A stretch of DNA of 64,000 nt, taken from assembly GCF_034087045.1 (NCBI RefSeq), contig NZ_CP139247.1:3126001-3190000 (forward strand), written 5' to 3'. Position 1 is the first letter of the stretch. The number at the start of each line of letters is the position of its first letter. This DNA comes from Chitinophaga sancti. Its GTDB lineage: Bacteria > Bacteroidota > Bacteroidia > Chitinophagales > Chitinophagaceae. The position numbers and the translations under genes are program-made. Below are positions 24,451-32,570 of this stretch, piece after piece. The notes beneath the pieces were generated by a model, which searched no databases, had not been told where the DNA came from, and saw only the letters and a program-made list of their open reading frames with translations.

Positions 24451-25764
24451 ATGAAAAAGATACTTTTATTCCTCCTGTTACCCTTTGCCGCCCAGGCGCA
24501 AACCAACTATCCATTAAAGCTGGACGCTTATATGCGTGCCCAGGCCACCATCTCCCATTTCAGTGGCAGCGTACTCGTAGCGCAGAAAGGTAAAGTCATT
24601 TACAGCAGTGCTTTTGGCGAAGCTGATAAGGAATGGCATGTGAAAAACACGGTAGCCGGTAAATACCGTATCGGCTCCATCACCAAGCAATTCACGGCGG
24701 CCTGTATCCTGCATTTGGAGGAACAGGGTAAACTGAGCCTGGATGACAAACTAAGCAAATACATTCCTGATTATCCACAGGGCAACCAGGTCACAATACA
24801 CATGCTGCTGAACCAGACAACGGGTATTACAGATTATACCTCTCTGCCAGAAACCGATTTGCATGCTGATGTATTGGATGTAGCCCCTGCTGACTTTATT
24901 AAAAGTTTCCAGTCACAACCCTACTTATTCACACCCGGTTCTCAATGGGCATATAGCAATTCCAACTATTTCCTGTTGGGATATATAGTGGAAAAGGTAA
25001 CGGGTGAGCCATTTGCGAATTACCTTAAAAAGATCACTGACAAAGCGGGTTTGAAAAATACCGGCATGGATCGTCCTGATACCCTCTTGCCTTACCGTAC
25101 ACATGGTTATTGGGAAGACTATAATATACCTTTTTATACCATGTCAGGTCCTTATGCTGCTGGTGGCATGTATTCAACCGTAGGGGATTTGCTGGCCTGG
25201 GATCAGGCATTGCTTGGCAATAAGGTATTGTCCGAAGCTACTACCAGGAAAATGACCACCGCTTATATGGGCCATTATGGTTATGGTCTGATGATCGACA
25301 GTTTGGATACCCATCCCAGGATCTGGCACAGTGGGGGCATTCCCGGATACCGGTCAGTGATCAGCTGGTATAAAGATGGCGATTTCAATGTGATCGTATT
25401 ATCCAACAATGAATCCAATGCACAATATGTAGCCGGTGGATTGGCAGGTATCATGCTGAATATGCCAGTTGTGAATCCTTATGTTCACAAGGCGGCGGCT
25501 ATCAATAATGCGGTGATAGATAATTATGTGGGGACTTATTTTGTTGGAAATAAAATAGAGCTGATCAGGAAAGAAGGTAAATTATACCGTAAGGTAAATG
25601 GGGTGGATGATATAGAGCTGATACCTGAATCAGAGAAGAAATTTTATTACAGTGATGGTACGGACAGGCAGATAGAGTTTGTGACAGATGCAGCAGGAAA
25701 GGTGGTGAAAGCGAATGTGATTATGGGTGGGTTGAAATTACCATTAGAAAAGATAGGAGAGTAG
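24451..25764 (+). CDS. Serine hydrolase of the class C beta-lactamase / PBP4* type
   Basis: A 437-residue exported protein (signal peptide about 1-17, AAQAQ cleavage region). The catalytic triad motifs are SITK (Ser76, Lys79), YSN (about 170) and HSGG (about 293), the standard set for the beta-lactamase class C and DD-peptidase superfamily. A C-terminal DUF3471-like beta domain (VDNYVGTYFVGNKIELIRKE) follows. It may act on peptidoglycan peptides, esters or D-amino acid peptides; beta-lactamase activity cannot be assumed. ATG at 24451 is chosen because the signal peptide starts there. It stands alone between two hairpins. Confidence 0.9.
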   Translation: MKKILLFLLLPFAAQAQTNYPLKLDAYMRAQATISHFSGSVLVAQKGKVIYSSAFGEADKEWHVKNTVAGKYRIGSITKQFTAACILHLEEQGKLSLDDKLSKYIPDYPQGNQVTIHMLLNQTTGITDYTSLPETDLHADVLDVAPADFIKSFQSQPYLFTPGSQWAYSNSNYFLLGYIVEKVTGEPFANYLKKITDKAGLKNTGMDRPDTLLPYRTHGYWEDYNIPFYTMSGPYAAGGMYSTVGDLLAWDQALLGNKVLSEATTRKMTTAYMGHYGYGLMIDSLDTHPRIWHSGGIPGYRSVISWYKDGDFNVIVLSNNESNAQYVAGGLAGIMLNMPVVNPYVHKAAAINNAVIDNYVGTYFVGNKIELIRKEGKLYRKVNGVDDIELIPESEKKFYYSDGTDRQIEFVTDAAGKVVKANVIMGGLKLPLEKIGE

Positions 25765-25794
25765 CGTTTTTTAAGATAAAGGTCTCTTTATAAA

Positions 25795-25849
25795 AATACG
25801 CTCAAAAGAAATCCCCGCTGACTATGCGGGGATTTCTTTTGAGCGTATT
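25795..25849. terminator. Perfect 24-base hairpin between convergent genes
   Basis: Positions 25795-25818 and 25826-25849 are exact reverse complements around a seven-base loop. It lies between the serine hydrolase stop and the stop of the SGNH hydrolase on the other strand, so it should act in both directions. Confidence 0.88.
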
Positions 25850-25851
25850 AT

Positions 25852-26511
25852 TTATTTCTTTACCAGCGTAGGTTGAACTAACTTCTTCCATATCTCATAC
25901 CCATCTTTATTCAAATGCAGCATATCACTCTGGAAAATCTCAGGCCTTGAATTCCCTTCCTTTGTCAACATCGGCGTATACACATCTACCCATGTAATCT
26001 TATGCTGCGTTTTCAGGTATTCCTGAATCAGTGCATTTGCTTCTTTCACAGTTTCCCGGTATTTATCACGGGATGGACTTGGCTTAATTGATATATAAGT
26101 GATCGGCGTTTCCGGCAGTTTTGCCCTGATGGCAGTGATCAGCTTTTTCGTACGATCGAGTACTGTATCAGCAACCGCACCATCCGGAATATCATTTTCT
26201 CCTACATACAACACGATCTCGCGTGGATGATATGCAAATACCAGATCGTTGAGGTAAAAGGTGATATCATTCACCACAGCACCCCCAATACCTCTGTTCA
26301 TCACATCGTAGGCGGCAAAGGTTCGTTCAGCATCTTCCCATTTACGGATAGAAGAGCTTCCTACAAAAACGATCGGGTTAGCAGGCGGGGCGTACATTTG
26401 GTCATAGTGTTTAATCGTCTGTACATCATCCCAGAAACGTGGTTTATCCTGTGCTTTACTCACCTGTATAACGGTCATGCCTACCAGCAGCAGAAGCATG
26501 GCTTTCTTCAT
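25852..26511 (-). CDS. Secreted SGNH/GDSL hydrolase
   Basis: A 219-residue protein with a signal peptide. Block I is FVGSSSIRKWED (the nucleophile Ser in a GSS variant of GDS), block II NRGIGGAVVNDI, block III YVGENDIPDGA (GxND), and block V DMLHLNKDGYEIW (DxxH). These are the four catalytic blocks in order. Members deacetylate or deacylate sugars and lipids; the substrate is unknown. ATG at 26511 is used because the signal peptide begins there; a longer frame overlaps the upstream hemolysin-III gene. It follows that gene by 32 bases on the same strand. Confidence 0.88.
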   Translation of the reverse strand: MKKAMLLLLVGMTVIQVSKAQDKPRFWDDVQTIKHYDQMYAPPANPIVFVGSSSIRKWEDAERTFAAYDVMNRGIGGAVVNDITFYLNDLVFAYHPREIVLYVGENDIPDGAVADTVLDRTKKLITAIRAKLPETPITYISIKPSPSRDKYRETVKEANALIQEYLKTQHKITWVDVYTPMLTKEGNSRPEIFQSDMLHLNKDGYEIWKKLVQPTLVKK

Positions 26512-26543
26512 AACATTCGGTTTAAAATGCCAAGGTAATAATT

Positions 26544-27182
26544 CTATACGGATAACAGTACAGCTACGTAGTGGCAAATAGCAGCTGCGAGCACAAAGAA
26601 ATGCCATACGGCGTGGGTATAAGTCTTTTTCTCGCAAAGGTAAAAGTACACACCGATAGAATACAAAACACCGCCAATAGCGATCATGGTGATCACAGGC
26701 ACAGGCAGGGAAGTAAAAAATGTTTTACCTCCTACAATCATAATCCATCCCATAATGAGATAGATGATAGTGCTCAGGATATTGAACCGCCCTGTAAAGA
26801 AGGATTTAAAAACGACACCAACGGCGGTCAGTCCCCACAAAATACAGAGCAGCGTAATCCCGAATGCATTGTTCATAAACACCAGTAAAAATGGTGTGTA
26901 TGTACCGGCAATGAGGAAATAGATACTGATATGATCCAATACCACAAAGAGCTTTTTTACCTGTTGATCCTGGGCCAGGTGGTATACGGTAGAGCAGGTG
27001 AAAAGCAGGATAAAACAAAAGCTGTAAATACCGGCGCCTACTATACCCGGGGTATTTCCATGAGTAGCAGCAATACCGGTCAGCACCGGGAGGGCGCTGA
27101 GCCCAAAGAGGATGCCGACGGCGTGGATAATGCCGTGCACGATCTCCTGTTTACGGTTGTAGAATGTGTCTAAAACAATCAT
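26544..27182 (-). CDS. trhA: Hemolysin III / PAQR-family membrane protein (TrhA)
   Basis: A 212-residue protein with seven predicted transmembrane helices. The conserved PAQR metal-site motifs are present: STVYHL in the third segment, LDHISIYFLIAGTYTPF, and THAVWHFFVLAAAICHY near the end, whose histidines and serine bind zinc in this family. Bacterial members have been tied to membrane energetics and lipid homeostasis, not proven haemolysis. Length is normal. The gene lies 75 bases beyond the stop of the Lrp gene, on the same strand. Confidence 0.9.
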   Translation of the reverse strand: MIVLDTFYNRKQEIVHGIIHAVGILFGLSALPVLTGIAATHGNTPGIVGAGIYSFCFILLFTCSTVYHLAQDQQVKKLFVVLDHISIYFLIAGTYTPFLLVFMNNAFGITLLCILWGLTAVGVVFKSFFTGRFNILSTIIYLIMGWIMIVGGKTFFTSLPVPVITMIAIGGVLYSIGVYFYLCEKKTYTHAVWHFFVLAAAICHYVAVLLSV

Positions 27183-27257
27183 TGGTTAATCTTTTCGTCT
27201 GCATGCAAAATTAACGAGAATAGCCGGGGGAGATTGTTAAAATAGCGTAAAAAAAGA

Positions 27258-27749
27258 TTACTGCTTCAGCAGCATCAGATCGGGTTGGGCATACTTGTAG
27301 ACTTTAAAATAGATCGTCGTATTGGTCTGGTACACCCCCTCAATCTCTGATAATTGGTTGACGAACTGTACTAAATGATCATTATCTCTACACATAACAT
27401 TGACTTCCAGGTCATATGAGCCTGATGTCATAGCCAGGAAACTCACCTCCGGTAGTTGTGCAATCTGCCTGGCTACGTGTTCTTTGAAGGTGGCCGGCCG
27501 GATGTACACTGCGATATGTGCATAAGATCTGAATCCTACCTTATCCGGGTCCACTCTGCCTATAATATTGATGGTCCCTTCTTCAATCAATCTGTTAAAC
27601 CGGGTCCTGATGGTACCAATGGATACATTCAGTTTCTCCGCAATCACGGTAAACGACACCCTTCCATCCTGTTGGAGGAATGATAAAATCGAAAAATCAA
27701 GATCATCCAGTTGAGTTGGTAACTTCTCGGGTATTTTATGCTTCGCCAT
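27258..27749 (-). CDS. Lrp/AsnC family regulator, probable regulator of pyrimidine catabolism
   Basis: A 163-residue regulator. The N-terminal winged helix (LDDLDFSILSFLQQDGRVSF, then VSIGTIRTRFNRLIEEG) is followed by a RAM/AsnC effector domain (AHIAVYIRPATFKEHVARQI ... FLAMTSGSYDLEVNVMC). It is divergent from the pyrimidine catabolic operon with 93 bases between start codons, the classic arrangement for a local regulator. The interval contains AATGCA and TGCATT as an inverted pair around GAAATTTC, a possible operator. The ligand might be a pathway intermediate such as beta-alanine; that is inference. Confidence 0.9.
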   Translation of the reverse strand: MAKHKIPEKLPTQLDDLDFSILSFLQQDGRVSFTVIAEKLNVSIGTIRTRFNRLIEEGTINIIGRVDPDKVGFRSYAHIAVYIRPATFKEHVARQIAQLPEVSFLAMTSGSYDLEVNVMCRDNDHLVQFVNQLSEIEGVYQTNTTIYFKVYKYAQPDLMLLKQ

Positions 27750-27842
27750 AGTAAGGGTTATAATGCAAGAAAATGCAGAAATTTCAGAAAGTATGCATTA
27801 AATGTACATTTTTTTTAGTAAATTGATCTTATCGTATTAAAA

Positions 27843-29354
27843 ATGTCAGTGGCTGACCACCCACTCACAACTTTTTACCCAAACACCCCAAGGCAAATGA
27901 AATACGACCAATTGCAGAATTTTGTAAACGGAAGTTTTACCAGGATCGCTTCCGACCGTACAATTCCCGTCATCTCTCCAATTGACGGTACATTATTGAC
28001 AGAGCTGCCCTGCTCCACAGCCGCGGATCTGGACATCGCTGTACAGGCAGCCAAAAAGGCATTTCCGGGCTGGAGCCGCACACCTATTAAAGAACGGGTG
28101 CAGGTCTTTTTCAGGTACAAATTCCTGTTGGAGAAGAATCTGGAAACACTCGCTAGTGTGATCAGCGCTGAAAATGGGAAGACGTATGGAGAAGCTGTAC
28201 AGGAAGTAGAAAAATGTATAGAGTTGACAGAGTTCGCCACCTCACTACCACAGCTTATAGCAGGCGAGGTACTCGAGGTATCCAGTGGAGTGGAATGCCG
28301 TACATCCCATGTTCCTATTGGGGTAGTGGCATCTATCGTACCATTTAATTTCCCGGCCATGGTACCGAATTGGACGATTCCCAATGCACTGGCTTTGGGC
28401 AATTGCATGATCATTAAACCATCGGAAAAGGTGCCATTGAGTGTGGGCCTGATCGCTTCATTATTAAAAGAAGCCGGGTTGCCGGATGGGGTTTTTAACA
28501 TCGTGAATGGCGATAGTGAAATCGTGAATGCCATTTGTGATCATCCTGACATTCAAGCTGTTTCTTTTGTAGGGTCTACCAAAGTGGCGAAGATCGTGTA
28601 CCAGCGTGCTACACAAAGTCTGAAGCGCTGCCTGGCACTGGGTGGTGCAAAGAATCACCTGCTGGTACTACCGGATGCCAAACCGGATATGACCGCACAA
28701 AACATTGCTGCATCTATGAGTGGCTGCGCCGGACAACGATGTATGGCGGCATCTGCCATGGTGGGCGTAGGAAATGTGGATCACATCATCGCCATTCTTT
28801 GTGAGGAAGCGAAGAAAATCATTCCCGGAAAAAATTTAGGGGCGGTGATTAATAAAGATGCAAAAAACAGAATAGAGCAGTATATTACAGAAGCAGAAAA
28901 GAATGGCGCCCGCATATTAGTAGATGGCAGAGGCGCAGCTGTACCGGGTAAGGAAAACGGTACTTATGTAGGACCCACCATCATTGATTATGTAACCCCT
29001 GACATGTCCGTAGCGAAGGAGGAAATATTTGGACCTGTGATCAGTATACTTCGCACTTCCACCGTAGATGAAGCACTTGATATAGAAAATGCAAGCCCTT
29101 ATGGCAATGCCGCGTCTGTGTTTACGCAAAATGGTAGCATGGCCCGCTATGTAGCGGAGAGGGCAAGTGCTGGAATGATCGGTGTGAATGTAGGCGTGCC
29201 CGTACCCCGTGAGCCATTCTCATTTGGAGGTTGGAATGAAAGTAAATTCGGCGTGGGCGATATCACTGGAAAAAGTTCAATTGAATTCTGGACCAGGCTA
29301 AAGAAAAGTACGACCAAATGGAACCCGGAAGAAGGGATTAACTGGATGAGCTAG
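27843..29354 (+). CDS. mmsA: CoA-acylating (methyl)malonate-semialdehyde dehydrogenase
   Basis: A 503-residue aldehyde dehydrogenase. SIVPFNFPAMVPNW near 165 and SMSGCAGQRCMAAS with the catalytic Cys near 300 are the signatures of the MMSDH branch, which lacks the usual active-site Glu and passes the acyl group to CoA. In this operon it would turn malonate semialdehyde (from uracil) into acetyl-CoA, or methylmalonate semialdehyde (from thymine) into propionyl-CoA. ATG 27843 gives a short extra N-terminus; ATG 27897 (MKYDQLQNFVNG) fits the family better and may be the true start. It is the first gene of the operon. Confidence 0.9.
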   Translation: MSVADHPLTTFYPNTPRQMKYDQLQNFVNGSFTRIASDRTIPVISPIDGTLLTELPCSTAADLDIAVQAAKKAFPGWSRTPIKERVQVFFRYKFLLEKNLETLASVISAENGKTYGEAVQEVEKCIELTEFATSLPQLIAGEVLEVSSGVECRTSHVPIGVVASIVPFNFPAMVPNWTIPNALALGNCMIIKPSEKVPLSVGLIASLLKEAGLPDGVFNIVNGDSEIVNAICDHPDIQAVSFVGSTKVAKIVYQRATQSLKRCLALGGAKNHLLVLPDAKPDMTAQNIAASMSGCAGQRCMAASAMVGVGNVDHIIAILCEEAKKIIPGKNLGAVINKDAKNRIEQYITEAEKNGARILVDGRGAAVPGKENGTYVGPTIIDYVTPDMSVAKEEIFGPVISILRTSTVDEALDIENASPYGNAASVFTQNGSMARYVAERASAGMIGVNVGVPVPREPFSFGGWNESKFGVGDITGKSSIEFWTRLKKSTTKWNPEEGINWMS

Positions 29355-29384
29355 GAGTATTTCAAGTCTGATAAAAATTATTGT

Positions 29385-30737
29385 ATGTCAGCTATTGTTG
29401 ACCTGTCAACCGCACAGGGGATTATCCAGGATAATCTCGACTATACACTATTTTCATGGAGCAGGCAGAAAGGCCTGCAACCTATTGCTGTAAAGCATGC
29501 AGCGGGAGTGTACCTGTATGATTATGATGATAAGCGATATCTGGATTTTTCGTCCGGATTGATAAATGTAAATATTGGTCATGGTAACCAGCGGGTCACT
29601 GAAGCGGTGATACGGCAGATGCAGGCGGTGAGCTATGTAACACCCGGTTGTGTGACGGAGGCGAGGGGGGAATTAGGGAAGAAGTTAGCCGCTATTTCTC
29701 CGGGTAATCTCACTAAAACGCTCTTTACAGTATGTGGTGCAAGTGCCATTGAAAATGCAGTGAAACTAGCCAGACTCTATACGGGCAGACATAAGATCAT
29801 AACCCGCTACCGTGCGTTTCATGGCGCTTCTTATGTGGCGATGAGTGCCGGGGGCGATCCCCGTAAACTGGCAGCAGATGCCCAGCAGGCCCCAAACTTT
29901 GTGCATGTGGAAGATCCTTATTGTTATCGTTGCCCATGGGGAAAGGAGATGAATTCCTGTTCAAGGGAATGTGTGAGCCATGTGGAAAGGGTGATTGAAT
30001 TTGAAGGACCCGAAAATGTTGCGGCTATATTGATGGAGGGGGAAAGTGGAAGTTCCGGTTGTATAAAATATCCGCCTGATTATTTGCAAAAGATAAGAGC
30101 ACTTTGTGATAAGCATGGTATCCTGCTTATAGCTGATGAGGTGATGAGTGGATTTGGGAGAACAGGTAAATGGTTTGCCTGCGATGTACACGGAGTAGTG
30201 CCTGATATGATCGCGACAGCCAAAGGGATTACAGCCGGGTATCTGCCATTGGGTGCATTGATAGTGAGTGATCAGATAGCGGCGCATTTTGATGAAAGGA
30301 CTTTGTGGCTGGGATTGACTTATTCTGCACACCCGGTATGCTGTGCAGCAGGTGTGGAGGTACTGAAGATATATGAAGATGAACACCTGTTGGAAAATGC
30401 AGCTTATATGGGGAAATATGTGACAGAACAGGTAGAACTGATGAAAGCACAACATCCTTGTATCGGAGATTTCAGAACGACTGGGTTATTAGGTTGTATA
30501 GAGCTGGTGAAGAATAGGGATACAAAAGAGCCGATGGCACCATTTAATGCAAAGCCGGAGGAGATGGTGGTGATGAATAAGGTGGCAGCACGGATAAAAC
30601 AACTGGGGATGTATGCATTTGTACGGTGGAATTATGTGTTTATAGCACCACCATTGAGTATTACAAAAGAGCAGATGGATAAGGGATTGGCGATAATTGA
30701 TGATGCACTGGGAATAGCAGATGAGTATGTGAGCTGA
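29385..30737 (+). CDS. Class III omega-aminotransferase (beta-alanine transaminase type)
   Basis: A 450-residue PLP enzyme. It shows FTVCGASAIENAVKLARLYT for PLP-phosphate binding, ILLIADEVMSGFGRTG with the Asp contacting PLP nitrogen, and the Schiff-base lysine in ATAKGITAGYLPLG near residue 279. Position between MMSDH and the uracil genes points to beta-alanine (and 3-aminoisobutyrate) as amino donor, giving malonate semialdehyde. Acceptor may be pyruvate or 2-oxoglutarate. It follows MMSDH by 30 bases. Downstream lies a 219-base gap with two small tandem arrays. Confidence 0.9.
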   Translation: MSAIVDLSTAQGIIQDNLDYTLFSWSRQKGLQPIAVKHAAGVYLYDYDDKRYLDFSSGLINVNIGHGNQRVTEAVIRQMQAVSYVTPGCVTEARGELGKKLAAISPGNLTKTLFTVCGASAIENAVKLARLYTGRHKIITRYRAFHGASYVAMSAGGDPRKLAADAQQAPNFVHVEDPYCYRCPWGKEMNSCSRECVSHVERVIEFEGPENVAAILMEGESGSSGCIKYPPDYLQKIRALCDKHGILLIADEVMSGFGRTGKWFACDVHGVVPDMIATAKGITAGYLPLGALIVSDQIAAHFDERTLWLGLTYSAHPVCCAAGVEVLKIYEDEHLLENAAYMGKYVTEQVELMKAQHPCIGDFRTTGLLGCIELVKNRDTKEPMAPFNAKPEEMVVMNKVAARIKQLGMYAFVRWNYVFIAPPLSITKEQMDKGLAIIDDALGIADEYVS

Positions 30738-30739
30738 AC

Positions 30740-30814
30740 GCAATAGGTCGGCTAAGACAATTTAGCAATAGGTCGGTTAAGACAATTTAGCAATAGGTCG
30801 GTTAAGACAATTTA
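30740..30814 (+). repeat. Three tandem copies of a 25-base unit
   Basis: GCAATAGGTCGGYTAAGACA plus ATTTA repeats at 30740, 30765 and 30790 with a single difference (C or T). It begins three bases after the aminotransferase stop codon. Confidence 0.95.
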
Positions 30815-30849
30815 ATAACCTGAGGGCAAAAGACTGATCAGTGGATTTA

Positions 30850-30890
30850 TATTTTCTAAGAAAAGTCTCATATTTTCTAAGAAAAGTCTC
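30850..30890 (+). repeat. Two tandem copies of a 21-base unit with internal palindrome
   Basis: TATTTTCTAAGAAAAGTCTC occurs at 30850-30869 and again at 30871-30890. Each holds TTTTCTAAGAAAA, a near-perfect dyad. It could be a twin operator or a weak hairpin before the permease gene. No known binding protein is suggested. Confidence 0.9.
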
Positions 30891-30956
30891 TTTACCCTTG
30901 CTACTACTTATTACACCACTAACCAATACGTAATCTGAGAACTAACTACTATTCAT

Positions 30957-32417
30957 ATGCCTACCAATTTGTACAGTGAAGACCTGGCACCCGTACCTGC
31001 AGGCAGCAGGACCTGGAACACCTGGAATTACGCAGCTCTCTGGATCAGTATGAGCCTGTGCATTCCCACCTACATGCTGGCCAGTTCGCTGATAGAAGGT
31101 GGCATGAACTGGTGGCAGGCGATCCTCACTATTTTCGCAGGCAATACAGTCGTCTTGATACCAATGATCTTAAATGGTCATGCCGGCACCAAATACGGCA
31201 TTCCTTTCCCTGTATTTGCCCGCGCCAGCTTCGGCACCAAAGGCGCAAATGTCCCTGCATTACTACGTGCCATTGTAGCCTGTGGCTGGTTTGGCATACA
31301 AACATGGATTGGCGGCTTTGCTATCTATCAGATGCTAAGACTGTGGATACCGGCATTGGAACAATTGCCTGCTTTATTCCCTGCTTCATGGGGACTGGCC
31401 ACAGGTCCGGCAATTTGTTTTATCCTTTTCTGGATATTGAATATGTATGTTGTGTATTTAGGCATTGACAGCATCAAAAAACTATTAGTATTCAAAGCGA
31501 TCTTCCTACCTGTTGCAGCACTGGCTTTATTATACTGGGCCATCCACGCAGTAAACGGTGGATTAGGACCTATTCTCACCCAGCCTTCCCGTTTTCAAAA
31601 TGCAGGTGCCTTCTGGGCATTCTTTATACCTGCACTCACGGGTATGGTAGGGTTCTGGGCCACCCTCTCATTGAATATCCCTGATTTCACACGCTATGCA
31701 ACTAGTCAGCAGGCACAGGTAAAAGGACAGGCATTAGGATTACCAACATCTATGACGTTGTTTTCATTTATAGGGGTAGTGGTTACATCAGCTACGACTA
31801 TAGTATATGGTACCACAATCTGGGACCCGGTAGTGCTGGCTGGTAAGTTTGATAATAAAATACTGGTAAGCATCGCCATGATAGGGGTCGCTATCTCCAC
31901 ATTGGCTACGAATATTGCTGCAAATATAGTAAGTCCGGCCAATGACTTTGCACACCTGAACCCAGCGAAGATCAGTTTCCGTACAGGAGGTTTTATTACC
32001 GGTATCATTGGTATTCTCATCTTCCCATGGAAACTGGTAGCTGATCCGGGAGGGTATATATTTACCTGGCTGGTGGGTTATTCAAGTTTGTTAGGCCCTG
32101 TAGGAGGTATAATGATTGCTGATTACTACCTGCTGCGCAAACAACACCTGGAACTGGATGAATTGTACCAGCATGATGGCCGGTATAGTTATGCTAATGG
32201 GTACAACAGGTATGCGCTACTTGCATTATTATTGGGTATTGCACCGAATATTCCTGGTTTCCTGGCCACCATACATGTCATTGCTGCAGATGCATTTCCT
32301 GCATGGGTAACAGGCATATATAGCTATGCATGGTTTGTGGGCTTTTTTGTTTCAGGCATTGGTTACACACTAATGATGCGTTCAATAAAATCTATCGAGT
32401 ATGTCACTGCTGATTAA
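30957..32417 (+). CDS. NCS1-family nucleobase:cation symporter
   Basis: A 486-residue membrane protein with about twelve transmembrane helices. Family marks are WNTWNYAALWISMSLCIPTY near the N-terminus, PFPVFARASFGTKGANVPAL, and WFGIQTWIGG, all typical of NCS1 transporters (Mhp1, allantoin and uracil permeases). In this operon uracil, thymine or dihydropyrimidine is the probable cargo. The stop codon overlaps the in-frame-shifted start-like sequence ATGTCACTGCTGATTAA, which is the same junction found again at the true start of the next gene. The last 44 codons are duplicated downstream. Confidence 0.9.
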   Translation: MPTNLYSEDLAPVPAGSRTWNTWNYAALWISMSLCIPTYMLASSLIEGGMNWWQAILTIFAGNTVVLIPMILNGHAGTKYGIPFPVFARASFGTKGANVPALLRAIVACGWFGIQTWIGGFAIYQMLRLWIPALEQLPALFPASWGLATGPAICFILFWILNMYVVYLGIDSIKKLLVFKAIFLPVAALALLYWAIHAVNGGLGPILTQPSRFQNAGAFWAFFIPALTGMVGFWATLSLNIPDFTRYATSQQAQVKGQALGLPTSMTLFSFIGVVVTSATTIVYGTTIWDPVVLAGKFDNKILVSIAMIGVAISTLATNIAANIVSPANDFAHLNPAKISFRTGGFITGIIGILIFPWKLVADPGGYIFTWLVGYSSLLGPVGGIMIADYYLLRKQHLELDELYQHDGRYSYANGYNRYALLALLLGIAPNIPGFLATIHVIAADAFPAWVTGIYSYAWFVGFFVSGIGYTLMMRSIKSIEYVTAD

Positions 32418-32570
32418 CAAGGAAGAGATATTATGCCTTCAGATGCATTACCTGCATGGGTAACTGGCATATATAGCTATGTATGGTTTGTGGGCTTTTT
32501 TGTTTCAGGCATTGGTTACACACTGATGATGCGTTCAATAAAATCTATCGAGTATGTCACTGCTGATTAA
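32287..32570 (+). repeat. 153-base tandem duplication of the permease 3' end and the next gene's start
   Basis: The segment from 32287 recurs from 32440 with a period of 153. Copy one contains the true permease end and a decoy start (ATG 32401, MSLLINKEEI, 20 codons). Copy two encodes a near-identical last helix and tail, and its ATG at 32554 is the real start of dihydropyrimidinase. Confidence 0.93.
32433..32570 (+). pseudogene. Duplicated last transmembrane segment of the NCS1 permease
   Basis: An open frame starts at ATG 32433 (MPSDALPAWVTGIYSY) and continues VWFVGFFVSGIGYTLMMRSI to the same tail and stop as the permease. It differs from the parent at only a few bases, several of them silent. 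The frame overlaps the start of dihydropyrimidinase exactly as the parent overlaps the decoy start. It is probably a by-product of the 153-base duplication; it might be translated as a 45-residue membrane peptide. Confidence 0.6.

Noticed and set aside
27875..28534. 219-codon minus-strand frame inside the dehydrogenase gene
   Set aside because: The plus strand encodes a complete MMSDH with active-site motifs; the antisense frame has no family pattern.
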